NCBI RefSeq assembly: GCF_021916785.1
Contig: NZ_JAKCFC010000011.1
Coordinates: forward strand, 124,001 to 188,000
DNA: 64,000 nt
DNA from: Mycolicibacterium lacusdiani
Lineage (GTDB): Bacteria > Actinomycetota > Actinomycetes > Mycobacteriales > Mycobacteriaceae
Reading direction: 5' to 3'
Translations under genes and position numbers: made by a program
Shown: positions 1-9,262 of the stretch, piece after piece
Layout of the letters: each line of letters opens with the position of its first letter
How positions within the stretch are numbered: position 1 is the stretch's first letter
The notes under the pieces: model-generated
Database searches by the model: none
Told to the model about the DNA's origin: nothing
The model's input: the letters and a program-made list of their open reading frames with translations, nothing else

Positions 1-3000
1 CCATGCCGAGGTCGAAGAACCCCGCGTCCTCGCGGATCTCCTCGACGTCCACGCGCGTCACCTCTGCGACCGCGTTGCGCAGGTAGTCGGTCAGGAGCCG
101 TTTGCGTTGCTGCACGGGGGCATTCGTCAATTGCTCGACCAGCCGCGTCTTGCCCGACGCCGTGGTGGACACTGCTGCCGCCGGTGCGGTGGGCACCTCG
201 CGTTCCAGTTCGGCCAGGAATGCCCGCCGTCCCGCCTGCTGGTAGAGCGGGAGGAAGCGGGCCCAGTCGATCCGGGCCACCACACCCTGTGCCGACCCGC
301 CGTGCGCAGCGGACGTCGCCACGACGTCGGCCAGACCCGCGAGGGCATCGGCGGGGGACAGGGTCCGGACGCCGCGTTGGTCCAGGCGCGCGCGGGACTC
401 GGCGTCGGCCATGCCCGCCGACCACGGGCCGAAGTCCACGCTGGTCGCCGCGATGCCCTGCTCGCGCAGCCGCCACGCCAGCCCGTCGAGGAAGGCGTTC
501 GCCGCGCCGTAGGTGGTCTGGCCGAAGCCGCCCCACACCGCGGCGATCGACGAGGTGCTGATGAAGAAGTCGAGGTTCAGGTCAGCGGCTGCTTCGCTCA
601 GATGCCATGCGCCCCAGACCTTTCCGGCGAAGACGCGATCCACCTCGGCGTCGTCCACATCGGTAAGGGCGGTGGTGGCGATCTCGCCTGCGGCATGCGC
701 GATGCCGGCGAGCGGTGGCATCCCGGCCCGCGCGACTGCCAGTAGGCGTGCGACGTCGTGCGCATCGGCGACGTCGGCCGTGACGACGCGGACGTCGCAG
801 CCGTGCTGGTCGCCCAGTGCGGCGATTCGTTGGGCGACGGCGTCGTCGGGTGCGCGTCGGCTGGTGAGGATCAAGTGCTTGGCGCCCAGGGCAGCCAGGT
901 GGCCGGCGATCTCCAAGCCAATGGCGCCGAGGCCTCCGGTCACCAGATAGGTGGCGTCGCCGCGCACGCTCAGCGGCGTACCGCTCGGCTGTTCGACCCG
1001 CCTGACCAAGCGGGGAACGTAGACCGTGCGATCACGCAGCGCGATCTGGTCCTCGCGGGCGGCGGTGCCTGCCGGCGCGGAGATACGGTCGACGAGTTCG
1101 GACCACTCGGCGGTGCCGCCGTCGCCCAGATCCGCCAAACCGCCCCATACGTGCGGCAGTTCGAGTGCTGCTGCGCGGCCGAAACCCCACAGGCACGTCT
1201 GATCCGGGCACACGCTGTCGGCGTCGGTGACGCGTTGAGCGCCGCGGGTCACCACCCAGACGGGAGCGCGCAGGTCGGCGGCCGCCGCGGCGCGCAGGAG
1301 TCGCCGGGTTCCGCCGAGGACGTCGTGGTGCATCCGCAGCAGCGACCGCATCGAGGGTGCAGAAGCGGACAGCGCCGCGACGTCGAGGATCCGCAGCGCC
1401 GAACTGTGTGCTGCCGCAGCGCGCAACGCGTCTGCGAGTTCCGATTCCTCGGCATCCGACGACGGCAATCCGAGGACGCGGTGGCGGTGGCCGCGTGCGG
1501 TCAGCAGGTCGACCAGGGGGCGAATCGCATCGCCGGCGTCGCCGACGAGGATCCAGTCGGCGTCCGTGCCAGCGTCGGAGACGGGGGTAGTGGAGACGTC
1601 CCAGCGGAATTCGTAGCGGTCGTTCGCCATCGACTGGGTCGTCCGCTGCTGGTTGTGCCGGTCCACGAGCTTGGTCAGCACCGACACGGTGTGCTCGTCG
1701 CCGCCCGCACCGTCGAGGAGGGCCGCGAGTTCCTCGATGCGGCCGTCCTCCAGGAGGCGCACGGCGTCGGTACGCGGACCGCCACTCTGCTGCCGGGTCT
1801 CCCGCCGGTCGGCCTGCTGGCCGTCCCGGAAGGAGTACTCGCGGTGCTCGAACGGATAGGTGGGCAGGTCGAGCTTGCGCGCCAGGCTCTGGGCGAACGC
1901 GGCGAAGTCGGGTAGGTGGCCCAGAACGTATGCGTCGGCAACCGCTTCGGTGATCTGCCGGTGATCGGCGGTGTTTCGGCGCAACGAGGTGATGACCCGC
2001 GGTGCGGTGGCCGGATCGGGCCAGGCGCCGAGGGCCGCCGCGGTGAGCACCGGCCGCGGCCCGATCTCGACCAGCAGCTTGCAGTTCAGTTCGGCGAGGG
2101 TGCGAACGCTCTTGGCGAATTGCACCGGTTGGCGCGCGTGCCGGCGCCAGTACGAACCGTCGAGCTGCACGCTCCTGCCGAGCGCGGCACCGGTGCGGTT
2201 GTCGATCAGGATTCGTTGCGGCGCACCGAATTCGAACCCGTCGGCGTAGGACTCGAACTCGTCGAGGATCGGGTCCAGCAGTGCCGAGTGGAACGCGTGG
2301 CTGGTGTCCAGCCAGTCGCACCGCACGCCGTCGGCTGCCAGCACGGCGACTGCGGGCTCCAAATCGGCTGCGGGACCGGACAGTACGGTATTGCCGCCGT
2401 TGTACGCCGCGACCGACAGGCTCGGGTAGTCGTCGGTCAGACGCTCGACGCGCTCTGCGGCGGCGGACACCGCGACCATGCGCCCACCCGCGGGAAGACT
2501 GCCGAAGAGGCGGCCGCGTTCGGCCATCAGCCGCGCGCCGTCCTCGATGCCGAACACCCCGGCGACGCACGCCGCGGAGTACTGGCCGACGCTGTGGCCC
2601 AGCACCACGTCCGGCTCGAAGCCCCAGGACTGCCACAGGCGGGCCAGGCCCATCTCGACCGCGAACAGGGCGGGCTGCGCGTAGGACGTCTGCCGCAGGG
2701 TGGCGTCATCAACCTCGTCTAGGCCGAAGATCACGTCCAGCAGCGGCTTCTCGAGCACGTCGGCGACCGCGGTCGCGCACCGGTCCAGTGTCTCGGCGAA
2801 CACCGGCTCGGCGGCGTACAGCTCACGGGCCATGCCGGGGTACTGGCTGCCCTGGCCGGTGAACAGCCAGGCCGTCTTGGGTACGTCATGGGTTTCGCCG
2901 CGCACCAGACCGGGTGCGGGGCGGTCGTCTGCGAGCGCACCGAGCAGCTCGATGGCGGATTCCCTGGTGTCGGCCACCAGCGCGGCCCGTTGCTCGAGGT

Positions 3001-4495
3001 GCGCACGCGCCGCACCGGCGGTGAAGCACACGTCGGCCAGGGTGGCCTCCGGGTGTTCGCTCATCCAACTGCGGTACAGGCCGGCGACCTGGGTCAATGC
3101 CGCCGGCGTCCGCGCCGACAGCGGGAGCACGTGGTAGCGGCCCGGATCCGCGTCCCGCACCAGTGCTTCGGCGGCCACCGGAGCTTCCTCGAGGATGACG
3201 TGCGCGTTCGTCCCGGCGAACCCGAACGAGCTGACCCCGGCGATGCGGGGGCGTCCGCCGTGCTCCCAGGGGGTGGTCTGCCGAACCACTTCCACGGGAA
3301 GCCGGTCCCACGGGATGTGCGGTGACGGGTTCTCGAAGTTGAGATGCTTGGGCAGGGTCTGGTGCTCGAGCGACAGGACCACCTTGATGACGCCCGCGAT
3401 GCCTGCGGCTGCTTCGAGGTGCCCGATGTTGGTCTTCGCCGAGCCGATGAGCAGCGGCTGGTCCGGTGCGCGTCCGACGCCGAGCGCCGCACCCGCCGCC
3501 TGGGCCTCGATGGGGTCGCCCAGCGACGTGCCGGTACCGTGCGCCTCCAGGTATCCGACGTCACGGGGTTCGAGGTCAGCGCACCTCAGCGCGGCGGCGA
3601 TGACCCGTTGCTGCGCAACGCCATTGGGCACCGTCAGGCCACCCGAGGCGCCGTCCTGGTTGACGGCGCTGCCTCGGATCACGGCACGGATCCGGTCACG
3701 GTCGCGGATCGCGTCCTCGAACCGCTTGACCACGATGACGCCGCAGCCCTCGCCGCGGACGTAGCCGTCGGCGGCCGCGTCGAAGGTCTTGCACCGACCG
3801 TCGGGTGCGAGCATGCGGGCGTGCGAGAACGTGATCATCGTGGCCGGGGCAAGCAGGACGTTCGCACCGCCGGCGAGCGCGAGGTCGCACTCGCCCAGGC
3901 GCAGCGCCTGGCATGCCTGATGGATCGCGACGAGCGACGAACTGCACGCCGTGTCGACGGCGACCGACGGCCCCTGCAGACCCAGTCGGTAGCTGATCCG
4001 TCCCGCCGCCGCGGCGTTCGACGTCCCGATGGCCATGTAGGCCTCGATCTCGTCGTGGGTCAGCTCGTCTGACTGCATGCCCAGGTAGTCGTGGGTGGCC
4101 AGACCCACGAACACGCCGGTGTTGCTCTCGGCCAGCGAGGACGGCGCGATCCCGGCATGCTCGACCGCGCGCCACGCCGTTTCCAGCAAGATCCGATGCT
4201 GCGGGTCCATCAGCCGGACCTCACGCGTCGCCATCCCGAAGAACGGGGCGTCGAACCCGGTCACGTCGTCAACGAAACCGGCACGACGGGTCACGATCTT
4301 GCCGGGCACACCTGGTTCGGGGTCGAAGAACTCGTCGGCGTCCCAGCGATCTCGAGGGACCTCGGAAATTGCGTCACGGCCGTCACGCAGCAATTCCCAG
4401 AACTCATCTGCATCTCTGGCCCCAGGCAGGCGCGCCGCATACCCGACGATGGCGAAGCGAGGGGTCGGATCGATCTGACCTTCGACGGATCCCAT
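1..4495 (-). CDS. pks: Modular type I polyketide synthase, TPP-type Pks (3' end beyond window)
   Basis: The first 1498 residues of a large type I PKS are present; the gene runs off the left edge. Domains in order: ketosynthase (about 10-435; active-site Cys184 in DTACSSS, then EAHGTGT and KTNIGHL), acyltransferase (GHSVG with Ser about 635, later SHAFHS), ketoreductase (TGGLGAIG about 1186, Ser/Tyr/Asn catalytic set near 1330) and the start of an acyl carrier protein (FFDLGM, cut just before the expected phosphopantetheine Ser). The HAFH motif indicates malonyl-CoA as extender, so an unbranched chain. No dehydratase or enoylreductase lies between AT and KR. The ATG follows a GGGGAGGACAA ribosome site. 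It is divergent from papA3. By context it should build the phleic acyl chains of trehalose polyphleates; further modules are probably outside the window. Confidence 0.5.
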   Translation of the reverse strand, partial: MGSVEGQIDPTPRFAIVGYAARLPGARDADEFWELLRDGRDAISEVPRDRWDADEFFDPEPGVPGKIVTRRAGFVDDVTGFDAPFFGMATREVRLMDPQHRILLETAWRAVEHAGIAPSSLAESNTGVFVGLATHDYLGMQSDELTHDEIEAYMAIGTSNAAAAGRISYRLGLQGPSVAVDTACSSSLVAIHQACQALRLGECDLALAGGANVLLAPATMITFSHARMLAPDGRCKTFDAAADGYVRGEGCGVIVVKRFEDAIRDRDRIRAVIRGSAVNQDGASGGLTVPNGVAQQRVIAAALRCADLEPRDVGYLEAHGTGTSLGDPIEAQAAGAALGVGRAPDQPLLIGSAKTNIGHLEAAAGIAGVIKVVLSLEHQTLPKHLNFENPSPHIPWDRLPVEVVRQTTPWEHGGRPRIAGVSSFGFAGTNAHVILEEAPVAAEALVRDADPGRYHVLPLSARTPAALTQVAGLYRSWMSEHPEATLADVCFTAGAARAHLEQRAALVADTRESAIELLGALADDRPAPGLVRGETHDVPKTAWLFTGQGSQYPGMARELYAAEPVFAETLDRCATAVADVLEKPLLDVIFGLDEVDDATLRQTSYAQPALFAVEMGLARLWQSWGFEPDVVLGHSVGQYSAACVAGVFGIEDGARLMAERGRLFGSLPAGGRMVAVSAAAERVERLTDDYPSLSVAAYNGGNTVLSGPAADLEPAVAVLAADGVRCDWLDTSHAFHSALLDPILDEFESYADGFEFGAPQRILIDNRTGAALGRSVQLDGSYWRRHARQPVQFAKSVRTLAELNCKLLVEIGPRPVLTAAALGAWPDPATAPRVITSLRRNTADHRQITEAVADAYVLGHLPDFAAFAQSLARKLDLPTYPFEHREYSFRDGQQADRRETRQQSGGPRTDAVRLLEDGRIEELAALLDGAGGDEHTVSVLTKLVDRHNQQRTTQSMANDRYEFRWDVSTTPVSDAGTDADWILVGDAGDAIRPLVDLLTARGHRHRVLGLPSSDAEESELADALRAAAAHSSALRILDVAALSASAPSMRSLLRMHHDVLGGTRRLLRAAAAADLRAPVWVVTRGAQRVTDADSVCPDQTCLWGFGRAAALELPHVWGGLADLGDGGTAEWSELVDRISAPAGTAAREDQIALRDRTVYVPRLVRRVEQPSGTPLSVRGDATYLVTGGLGAIGLEIAGHLAALGAKHLILTSRRAPDDAVAQRIAALGDQHGCDVRVVTADVADAHDVARLLAVARAGMPPLAGIAHAAGEIATTALTDVDDAEVDRVFAGKVWGAWHLSEAAADLNLDFFISTSSIAAVWGGFGQTTYGAANAFLDGLAWRLREQGIAATSVDFGPWSAGMADAESRARLDQRGVRTLSPADALAGLADVVATSAAHGGSAQGVVARIDWARFLPLYQQAGRRAFLAELEREVPTAPAAAVSTTASGKTRLVEQLTNAPVQQRKRLLTDYLRNAVAEVTRVDVEEIREDAGFFDLGM

Positions 4496-4670
4496 GCAGT
4501 TGTCCTCCCCGTGCCACGATCGAACTTCGGGGGCAACTATGACACGTTCGTGACGGCTCGTGCGCGGCGTCGTGGTCGACGGTCGAGGCCCCGACGAGGG
4601 TATGTTGATCCCCGCCAAGGGTGCTGCCGGAGCTTTGCCGGCGGACGGGCAGAACCGGAAGGGCCATAGC

Positions 4671-6092
4671 TTGCGCATCGGGAAGATCACGGTCGGCGCA
4701 CTCCACGAATGGTCGTTGACCCCGGGTTCGGTGACCTCCTGGCATCCAACGGCCGCAGCTGCGGACGTCGCGCGGCAGGCGCCGGTCAGCTCGGTGCCGG
4801 TCAGCCACATGCAGCGTCAGCACCTCCGCAACTACTGCGACAGGAACGACGCGGGGCTCAACTTCTCCCGGCAGATCATCGCCAGCTGCGAGATGCCCGG
4901 CCAGTGCGACATCGCCGCCATGAACGACGCCGTGAACGCCTACCTGCGCAGGCACGACACGTTCCGCAGTTGGTTCGAACGGACCGACGCCGGCGAATTC
5001 ATCCGGCGCGCCATCGACGACCCGGCGCAGATCGAGTTCGTGCCGGTGGATCAGGGACAGTTGACCGTCGACGAGATCCGCGCGCACGTGGTGGCGATCC
5101 CGAACCCGCTGGAGTGGGGTTGCTTCACGTTCGGCGTCATCCAGAACGAGAACGACTTCAAGTTCTTCGCCTCCATGGATCACGTGCACGGCGACGCCAC
5201 GCTGATCGGCACGACGATGATGGAAGCCAACGGGATGTACTCCGCGCTGAGCGGTGGCGGTCACGCCCTGACGCTCCCCGATGCGGGCAGCTTCGACGAC
5301 TTCTGCGTTCGCGAGCACGACTACACCTCGGCGTTGACCGTCGATTCGCCCGGTGTGCAGCGGTGGATCGACTTCGCCGAGAACAACGGTGACGGCTTCC
5401 CCGACTTCCCGCTGCCGCTGGGCGACCCGAACGAGGCGACCAGCAGCGACATGACCTCAGAGGTCCTGTTGGACACCGCGCAGACCCAACGCTTCGACGA
5501 GGCCTGCGCAGCGGCGGGCGCCCGGTTCGTCGGCGGTCTGTTCGCGTGCCTCGGCCTCGTGGAACACGAATTCACCGGCGCGCTCACCTATCACGGGCTG
5601 ACGCCGAGGGATTCCCGCACGGCAGGCGACAACTTCATGACCCAGGGCTGGTTCACCGGCCTCATCCCGATCAGCGTCCCGATCGCCGCGACGTCGTTCA
5701 GCGATGCCGCGTGGGCAGCGCAGTCGTCGTTCGATGCCGGCCTCGACATGGCCAGGGTGCCGTACTACCGCGTCCTGGAGTTGGCGCCATGGCTGAACTG
5801 GCCGCAGCCGAACTTCCCGGTGTCGAACTTCCTGCACGGCGGCGCTGCTCCGCTCAACGCGATCCTGGCCGCGGCGGACATGGGGCTGGCCAACGACATC
5901 GGGATCTACCCCGACGGCCGGTTCTCCTACCAGCTGACGATCTACGTCTTCCGCTACGGCGAGGGCACGGTGATGGCGATCATGCATCCCGACAACCCGG
6001 TTGCCAGGAAGTCGGTCACCCGCTACATGCAGGCGATGAAGTCGGTGGTGGGGCGGGTCGCCGACAGCGGGCAATGGGGACGCGTGGCATAG
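4671..6092 (+). CDS. papA3: PapA3-type polyketide-associated acyltransferase
   Basis: 473-residue condensation-domain acyltransferase of the Pap family, expected to transfer Pks-made acyl chains to trehalose. The HxxxD catalytic motif appears as DHVHGDA near residues 169-175, with Ala where many members have Gly; as I remember it, PapA3 of M. tuberculosis also has Ala there. Other PapA3-like stretches are LRRHDT, QWGCF-like EWGCFTF, PLPLGDP, MTQGWFTGLIPI and YPDGRFSYQ. I chose the TTG at 4671 because the N-terminus RIGKITVGAL then aligns with PapA3 and GGAAGGG lies about 10 bases upstream; an ATG at 4602 in the same frame would add 23 residues. A TATGTT at 4601-4606 could be its -10. It is followed 56 bases later by mmpL10. 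Confidence 0.5.
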   Translation: MRIGKITVGALHEWSLTPGSVTSWHPTAAAADVARQAPVSSVPVSHMQRQHLRNYCDRNDAGLNFSRQIIASCEMPGQCDIAAMNDAVNAYLRRHDTFRSWFERTDAGEFIRRAIDDPAQIEFVPVDQGQLTVDEIRAHVVAIPNPLEWGCFTFGVIQNENDFKFFASMDHVHGDATLIGTTMMEANGMYSALSGGGHALTLPDAGSFDDFCVREHDYTSALTVDSPGVQRWIDFAENNGDGFPDFPLPLGDPNEATSSDMTSEVLLDTAQTQRFDEACAAAGARFVGGLFACLGLVEHEFTGALTYHGLTPRDSRTAGDNFMTQGWFTGLIPISVPIAATSFSDAAWAAQSSFDAGLDMARVPYYRVLELAPWLNWPQPNFPVSNFLHGGAAPLNAILAAADMGLANDIGIYPDGRFSYQLTIYVFRYGEGTVMAIMHPDNPVARKSVTRYMQAMKSVVGRVADSGQWGRVA

Positions 6093-6148
6093 CGGAGTGC
6101 GATCCGACGGCAGCGTGACGCGGGATTCGGGGCGAGGGTGAGGGCGAT

Positions 6149-9100
6149 ATGCGACGGCTAGCCGATCTCGTGGTGCGGTGGCCATGGGCAGTGATCGGGG
6201 TGTGGGTCGCCTTGGCGATCGCACTGCCGCTCGCCTTTCCGTCGCTGGGCACGATGGCGCAGCGCAACCCGCTCGCGATCCTCCCCAGCGATGCGCCGTC
6301 GAGCGTCACCGCCGAGAAGATGACCGAGGCGTTCCAGGAGCCGGGCAACGACAACCTCCTGTTGGTCGCGCTCATCAACGAGAACGGGCTGGAACCCGCC
6401 GACGAGGCGACGTACCGCAAGCTCGTCGACGCGGTGCGCGACGACGTGCGCGACGTCGTGTCCGTCCAGGACTTCGTCGCCACGCCTCAGCTGCGGCCGT
6501 TCCTGACGAGCGAGGACAAGACGACCTGGGTGTTGCCGGTGAGTCTGGCGGGGGAGTTGGGGACACCGCAGGCGTTCGACGCGTTCAACCGGGTGGCCGA
6601 CGTCGTCGAGCGCAGCGTCGCGGGCAGCCCGCTCGACGTGCACCTCACCGGACCCGCGGCGACCGTCGCCGACCTGACCGTCGCGGGTGAGCAGGACCGT
6701 CTGCCGATCGAGCTCGCGATCGCCTTCCTGGTGCTCGCCGTCCTGCTGCTGGTGTACCGCAGCGTGGTCACGATGCTGCTGCCGCTCGTCACGATCGGCT
6801 CGTCGCTAGTGGTCGCCCAAGCGGTGGTGGCCGGCTACTCCCATCTGACGGGCGCAGGCGTCTCGAACCAGTCCATCGTGTTCCTCAGCGCGATCATCGC
6901 CGGCGCAGGCACCGACTATGCCGTCTTCCTCATCAGCCGCTACCACGACTACCTGCGGTCGGGCGCCGAGTACGACGCCGCGGTCAAGGCGGCGATGGCG
7001 TCGATCGGAAAGGTGATCACCGCATCCGCCATCACGGTGGGCCTCACGTTCCTGCTGCTGAGCTTCGCCAAGATGGGCGTGTTCAAGACCGTCGGGGTGT
7101 CGTCGGCGATCGGAATCGGCGTCGCCTACCTCGCCGGGGTGACCCTGCTGCCTGCGATCCTGGTGCTCGCCGGGCCGCGCGGCTGGGTCAAGCCGCGGCG
7201 TGAACTGACCACCCGGTTCTGGCGACGTTCGGGCATCCGCATCGTCCGCCGGCCGGTGACCCACCTGGTCGCGAGCCTGCTCGTCCTGGCGCTGCTGGCC
7301 GGGATGTCGATCTTCGCCCGCTACAACTACGACGACCGCAAGGTCGTGGAGGCATCGGCGCCCAGTTCGATCGGGTACGCCGCCCTCGAGCGCCACTTCC
7401 CGATCAGCCAGTCGATCCCCGAGTACATCCTCATCCAGTCGCCCCACGATCTGCGCACGCCACGAGCGCTGGCGGACCTGGAGCAGCTGGCCTCACGCGT
7501 CGAGCAGCTGCCCGACATCGGCATGGTCAGCGGCATCACCCGGCCCCTCGGGGAGGTGCCGCCGGAATTCCGGGCCACGTTCCAGGCAGGCATCGTCGGT
7601 GACCGGCTGGCGGGCGGCTCCGCCCAGATCGGCCAGCGCAGCGGGGATCTGAACCGACTCGCCGCCGGGGCCGACACGATGGCCGAGAGCCTCGCCGACG
7701 TGCGCACCCAGATCAACCAGATAGCGCCCAGCATCCAGAGCCTGGTCGACACGTTGTCCGCGGTCCGAACCGAGGACAACGGCGACAAGCTGGTGCGCGA
7801 CGTCGAGGTCGCGGCGAAGCTGGTCGCCAGCGTGAACGCGCTCGCCAACTCCATGGGCGTGAACTTCGCGGCGGTCAAGAACGTCTTCGCCTGGATCGGC
7901 CCGGTGCTGGCGGCGCTGCAGGGCAACCAGATCTGCGACGCCAACCCCTCCTGCCGCGACACCCGCATGCAGTTCCAGCGCCTCGTCGACGCGGACAACG
8001 ACGGCAGCCTCGACCAGATCAACCAGCTGGCCGGAGAACTCCAGAGCGTCGACGACAAGGAGTCGCTCAACGCGACGGTCAAGAAGCTCAACGCCGCCCT
8101 CACCAGCGCCAACAAGGCCGTCAAGGCCATGGGACTCGATCGGCCCGGCGGCCCGCAGGCCGGTCTGCGCGAGTTGCAGCAGGGTGCCAACAAGCTGGCA
8201 GGCGGCAGCCGCGACGTGGCCAACGGCGTGGACGAACTCGTCGAGCAGGTAAAGGTGATCGCCGCTGGCCTGAACGAGGCATCGACGTTCCTGCTGAACA
8301 TGCGCAGCAACGCAGGCGACCCGGCGCAGGCCGGGTTCAACATCCCACCCGAGGTGCTGAACCTGTCGGACTTCCAGAAGGCGGCTCAGGCGTACATCTC
8401 GCCGGACGGCCGTTCAGTGCGGTACCTGGTGCAGACCGAACTCAACCCGTTCAGCTCCGAGGCGATGGATCAGGTCAACCAGATCGGCGACGTTGCCAGG
8501 GGTGCGCAGCCGAACACCACGCTCGCCGACGCGACGATATCGATGGGTGGACTGCCTGCCGCGCTGCGCGATACGCGCGACTACTACCAGCAGGACATTC
8601 GCTTCATCATCATCGCGACCATCATCGTCGTCCTGCTGACCCTGATGCTGCTGCTGCGGTCGGTCATCGCGCCGCTGTATCTCGTCGGCTCGGTGGTGGT
8701 CTCGTACTTCGCGGCCATCGGAATCGGCATCCTGACGTTCCAATACCTGCTCGGCGAGCAGTTGCACTGGAGCGTGCCGCCGTTGGCGTTCGTGGTGCTG
8801 GTCGCAGTGGGTGCCGACTACAACATGCTCTTCGTCTCGCGCATGCGCGACGAGTCTCCGCACAGCGTGCGCTACGGCATCATCCGCACGCTGAGTTCGA
8901 CAGGCGGTGTGATCACGGCGGCGGGGCTGATCTTCGCGGCCTCGATGGCCGGGCTGCTGTTCTCGAGCATCGGCATCGTGATCCAGGGCGGGTTCGTGAT
9001 CGGGGTGGGAATCCTGCTCGACACCTTCGTGGTACGCACGATCACGGTGCCTGCCATCGCCACACTGGTCGGGCGGGCCAACTGGTGGCCGTCGCGCATG

Positions 9101-9154
9101 GGCGTGCGGCAGCCGCCGTCGTCCGCCGTCCCATCGCCTGCAGAACCGGTCTAG
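6149..9154 (+). CDS. mmpL10: MmpL10-type RND lipid transporter
   Basis: 1001-residue MmpL-family RND transporter of the inner membrane. The first membrane helix is at about 12-32, followed by a periplasmic domain (about 35-190), a block of helices (about 190-345) containing the GAGTDYAVFLISRYHDYLRSG region, another helix at about 370-390, a second, long periplasmic domain with coiled-coil-like stretches (about 395-805), and a final helix block (about 815-985) with the matching VGADYNMLFVSRMRDES region. The paired Asp-Tyr signatures are the proton-relay sites of the family. An ATG preceded by GAGGGCG is used. Its place between papA3 and fadD23 supports export of the trehalose acyl lipid made by this cluster. 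Length and architecture are normal. Confidence 0.5.
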   Translation: MRRLADLVVRWPWAVIGVWVALAIALPLAFPSLGTMAQRNPLAILPSDAPSSVTAEKMTEAFQEPGNDNLLLVALINENGLEPADEATYRKLVDAVRDDVRDVVSVQDFVATPQLRPFLTSEDKTTWVLPVSLAGELGTPQAFDAFNRVADVVERSVAGSPLDVHLTGPAATVADLTVAGEQDRLPIELAIAFLVLAVLLLVYRSVVTMLLPLVTIGSSLVVAQAVVAGYSHLTGAGVSNQSIVFLSAIIAGAGTDYAVFLISRYHDYLRSGAEYDAAVKAAMASIGKVITASAITVGLTFLLLSFAKMGVFKTVGVSSAIGIGVAYLAGVTLLPAILVLAGPRGWVKPRRELTTRFWRRSGIRIVRRPVTHLVASLLVLALLAGMSIFARYNYDDRKVVEASAPSSIGYAALERHFPISQSIPEYILIQSPHDLRTPRALADLEQLASRVEQLPDIGMVSGITRPLGEVPPEFRATFQAGIVGDRLAGGSAQIGQRSGDLNRLAAGADTMAESLADVRTQINQIAPSIQSLVDTLSAVRTEDNGDKLVRDVEVAAKLVASVNALANSMGVNFAAVKNVFAWIGPVLAALQGNQICDANPSCRDTRMQFQRLVDADNDGSLDQINQLAGELQSVDDKESLNATVKKLNAALTSANKAVKAMGLDRPGGPQAGLRELQQGANKLAGGSRDVANGVDELVEQVKVIAAGLNEASTFLLNMRSNAGDPAQAGFNIPPEVLNLSDFQKAAQAYISPDGRSVRYLVQTELNPFSSEAMDQVNQIGDVARGAQPNTTLADATISMGGLPAALRDTRDYYQQDIRFIIIATIIVVLLTLMLLLRSVIAPLYLVGSVVVSYFAAIGIGILTFQYLLGEQLHWSVPPLAFVVLVAVGADYNMLFVSRMRDESPHSVRYGIIRTLSSTGGVITAAGLIFAASMAGLLFSSIGIVIQGGFVIGVGILLDTFVVRTITVPAIATLVGRANWWPSRMGVRQPPSSAVPSPAEPV

Positions 9155-9262
9155 CTGCGGCTGGGAAGCGCGCACGGTACCGAATGTGTGAAACTACGAA
9201 TCGAAGCGGAGGGGCCTGATGGGGATGAGCGAACTCCCTCCACCGATCGTGGAGGACGCGAG

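Noticed and set aside
1032..2636. 534-codon open frame on the minus strand
   Set aside because: It lies in another frame of the Pks gene, and its translation is Arg/Gly-rich without domains, while the Pks frame shows intact AT and KR motifs.
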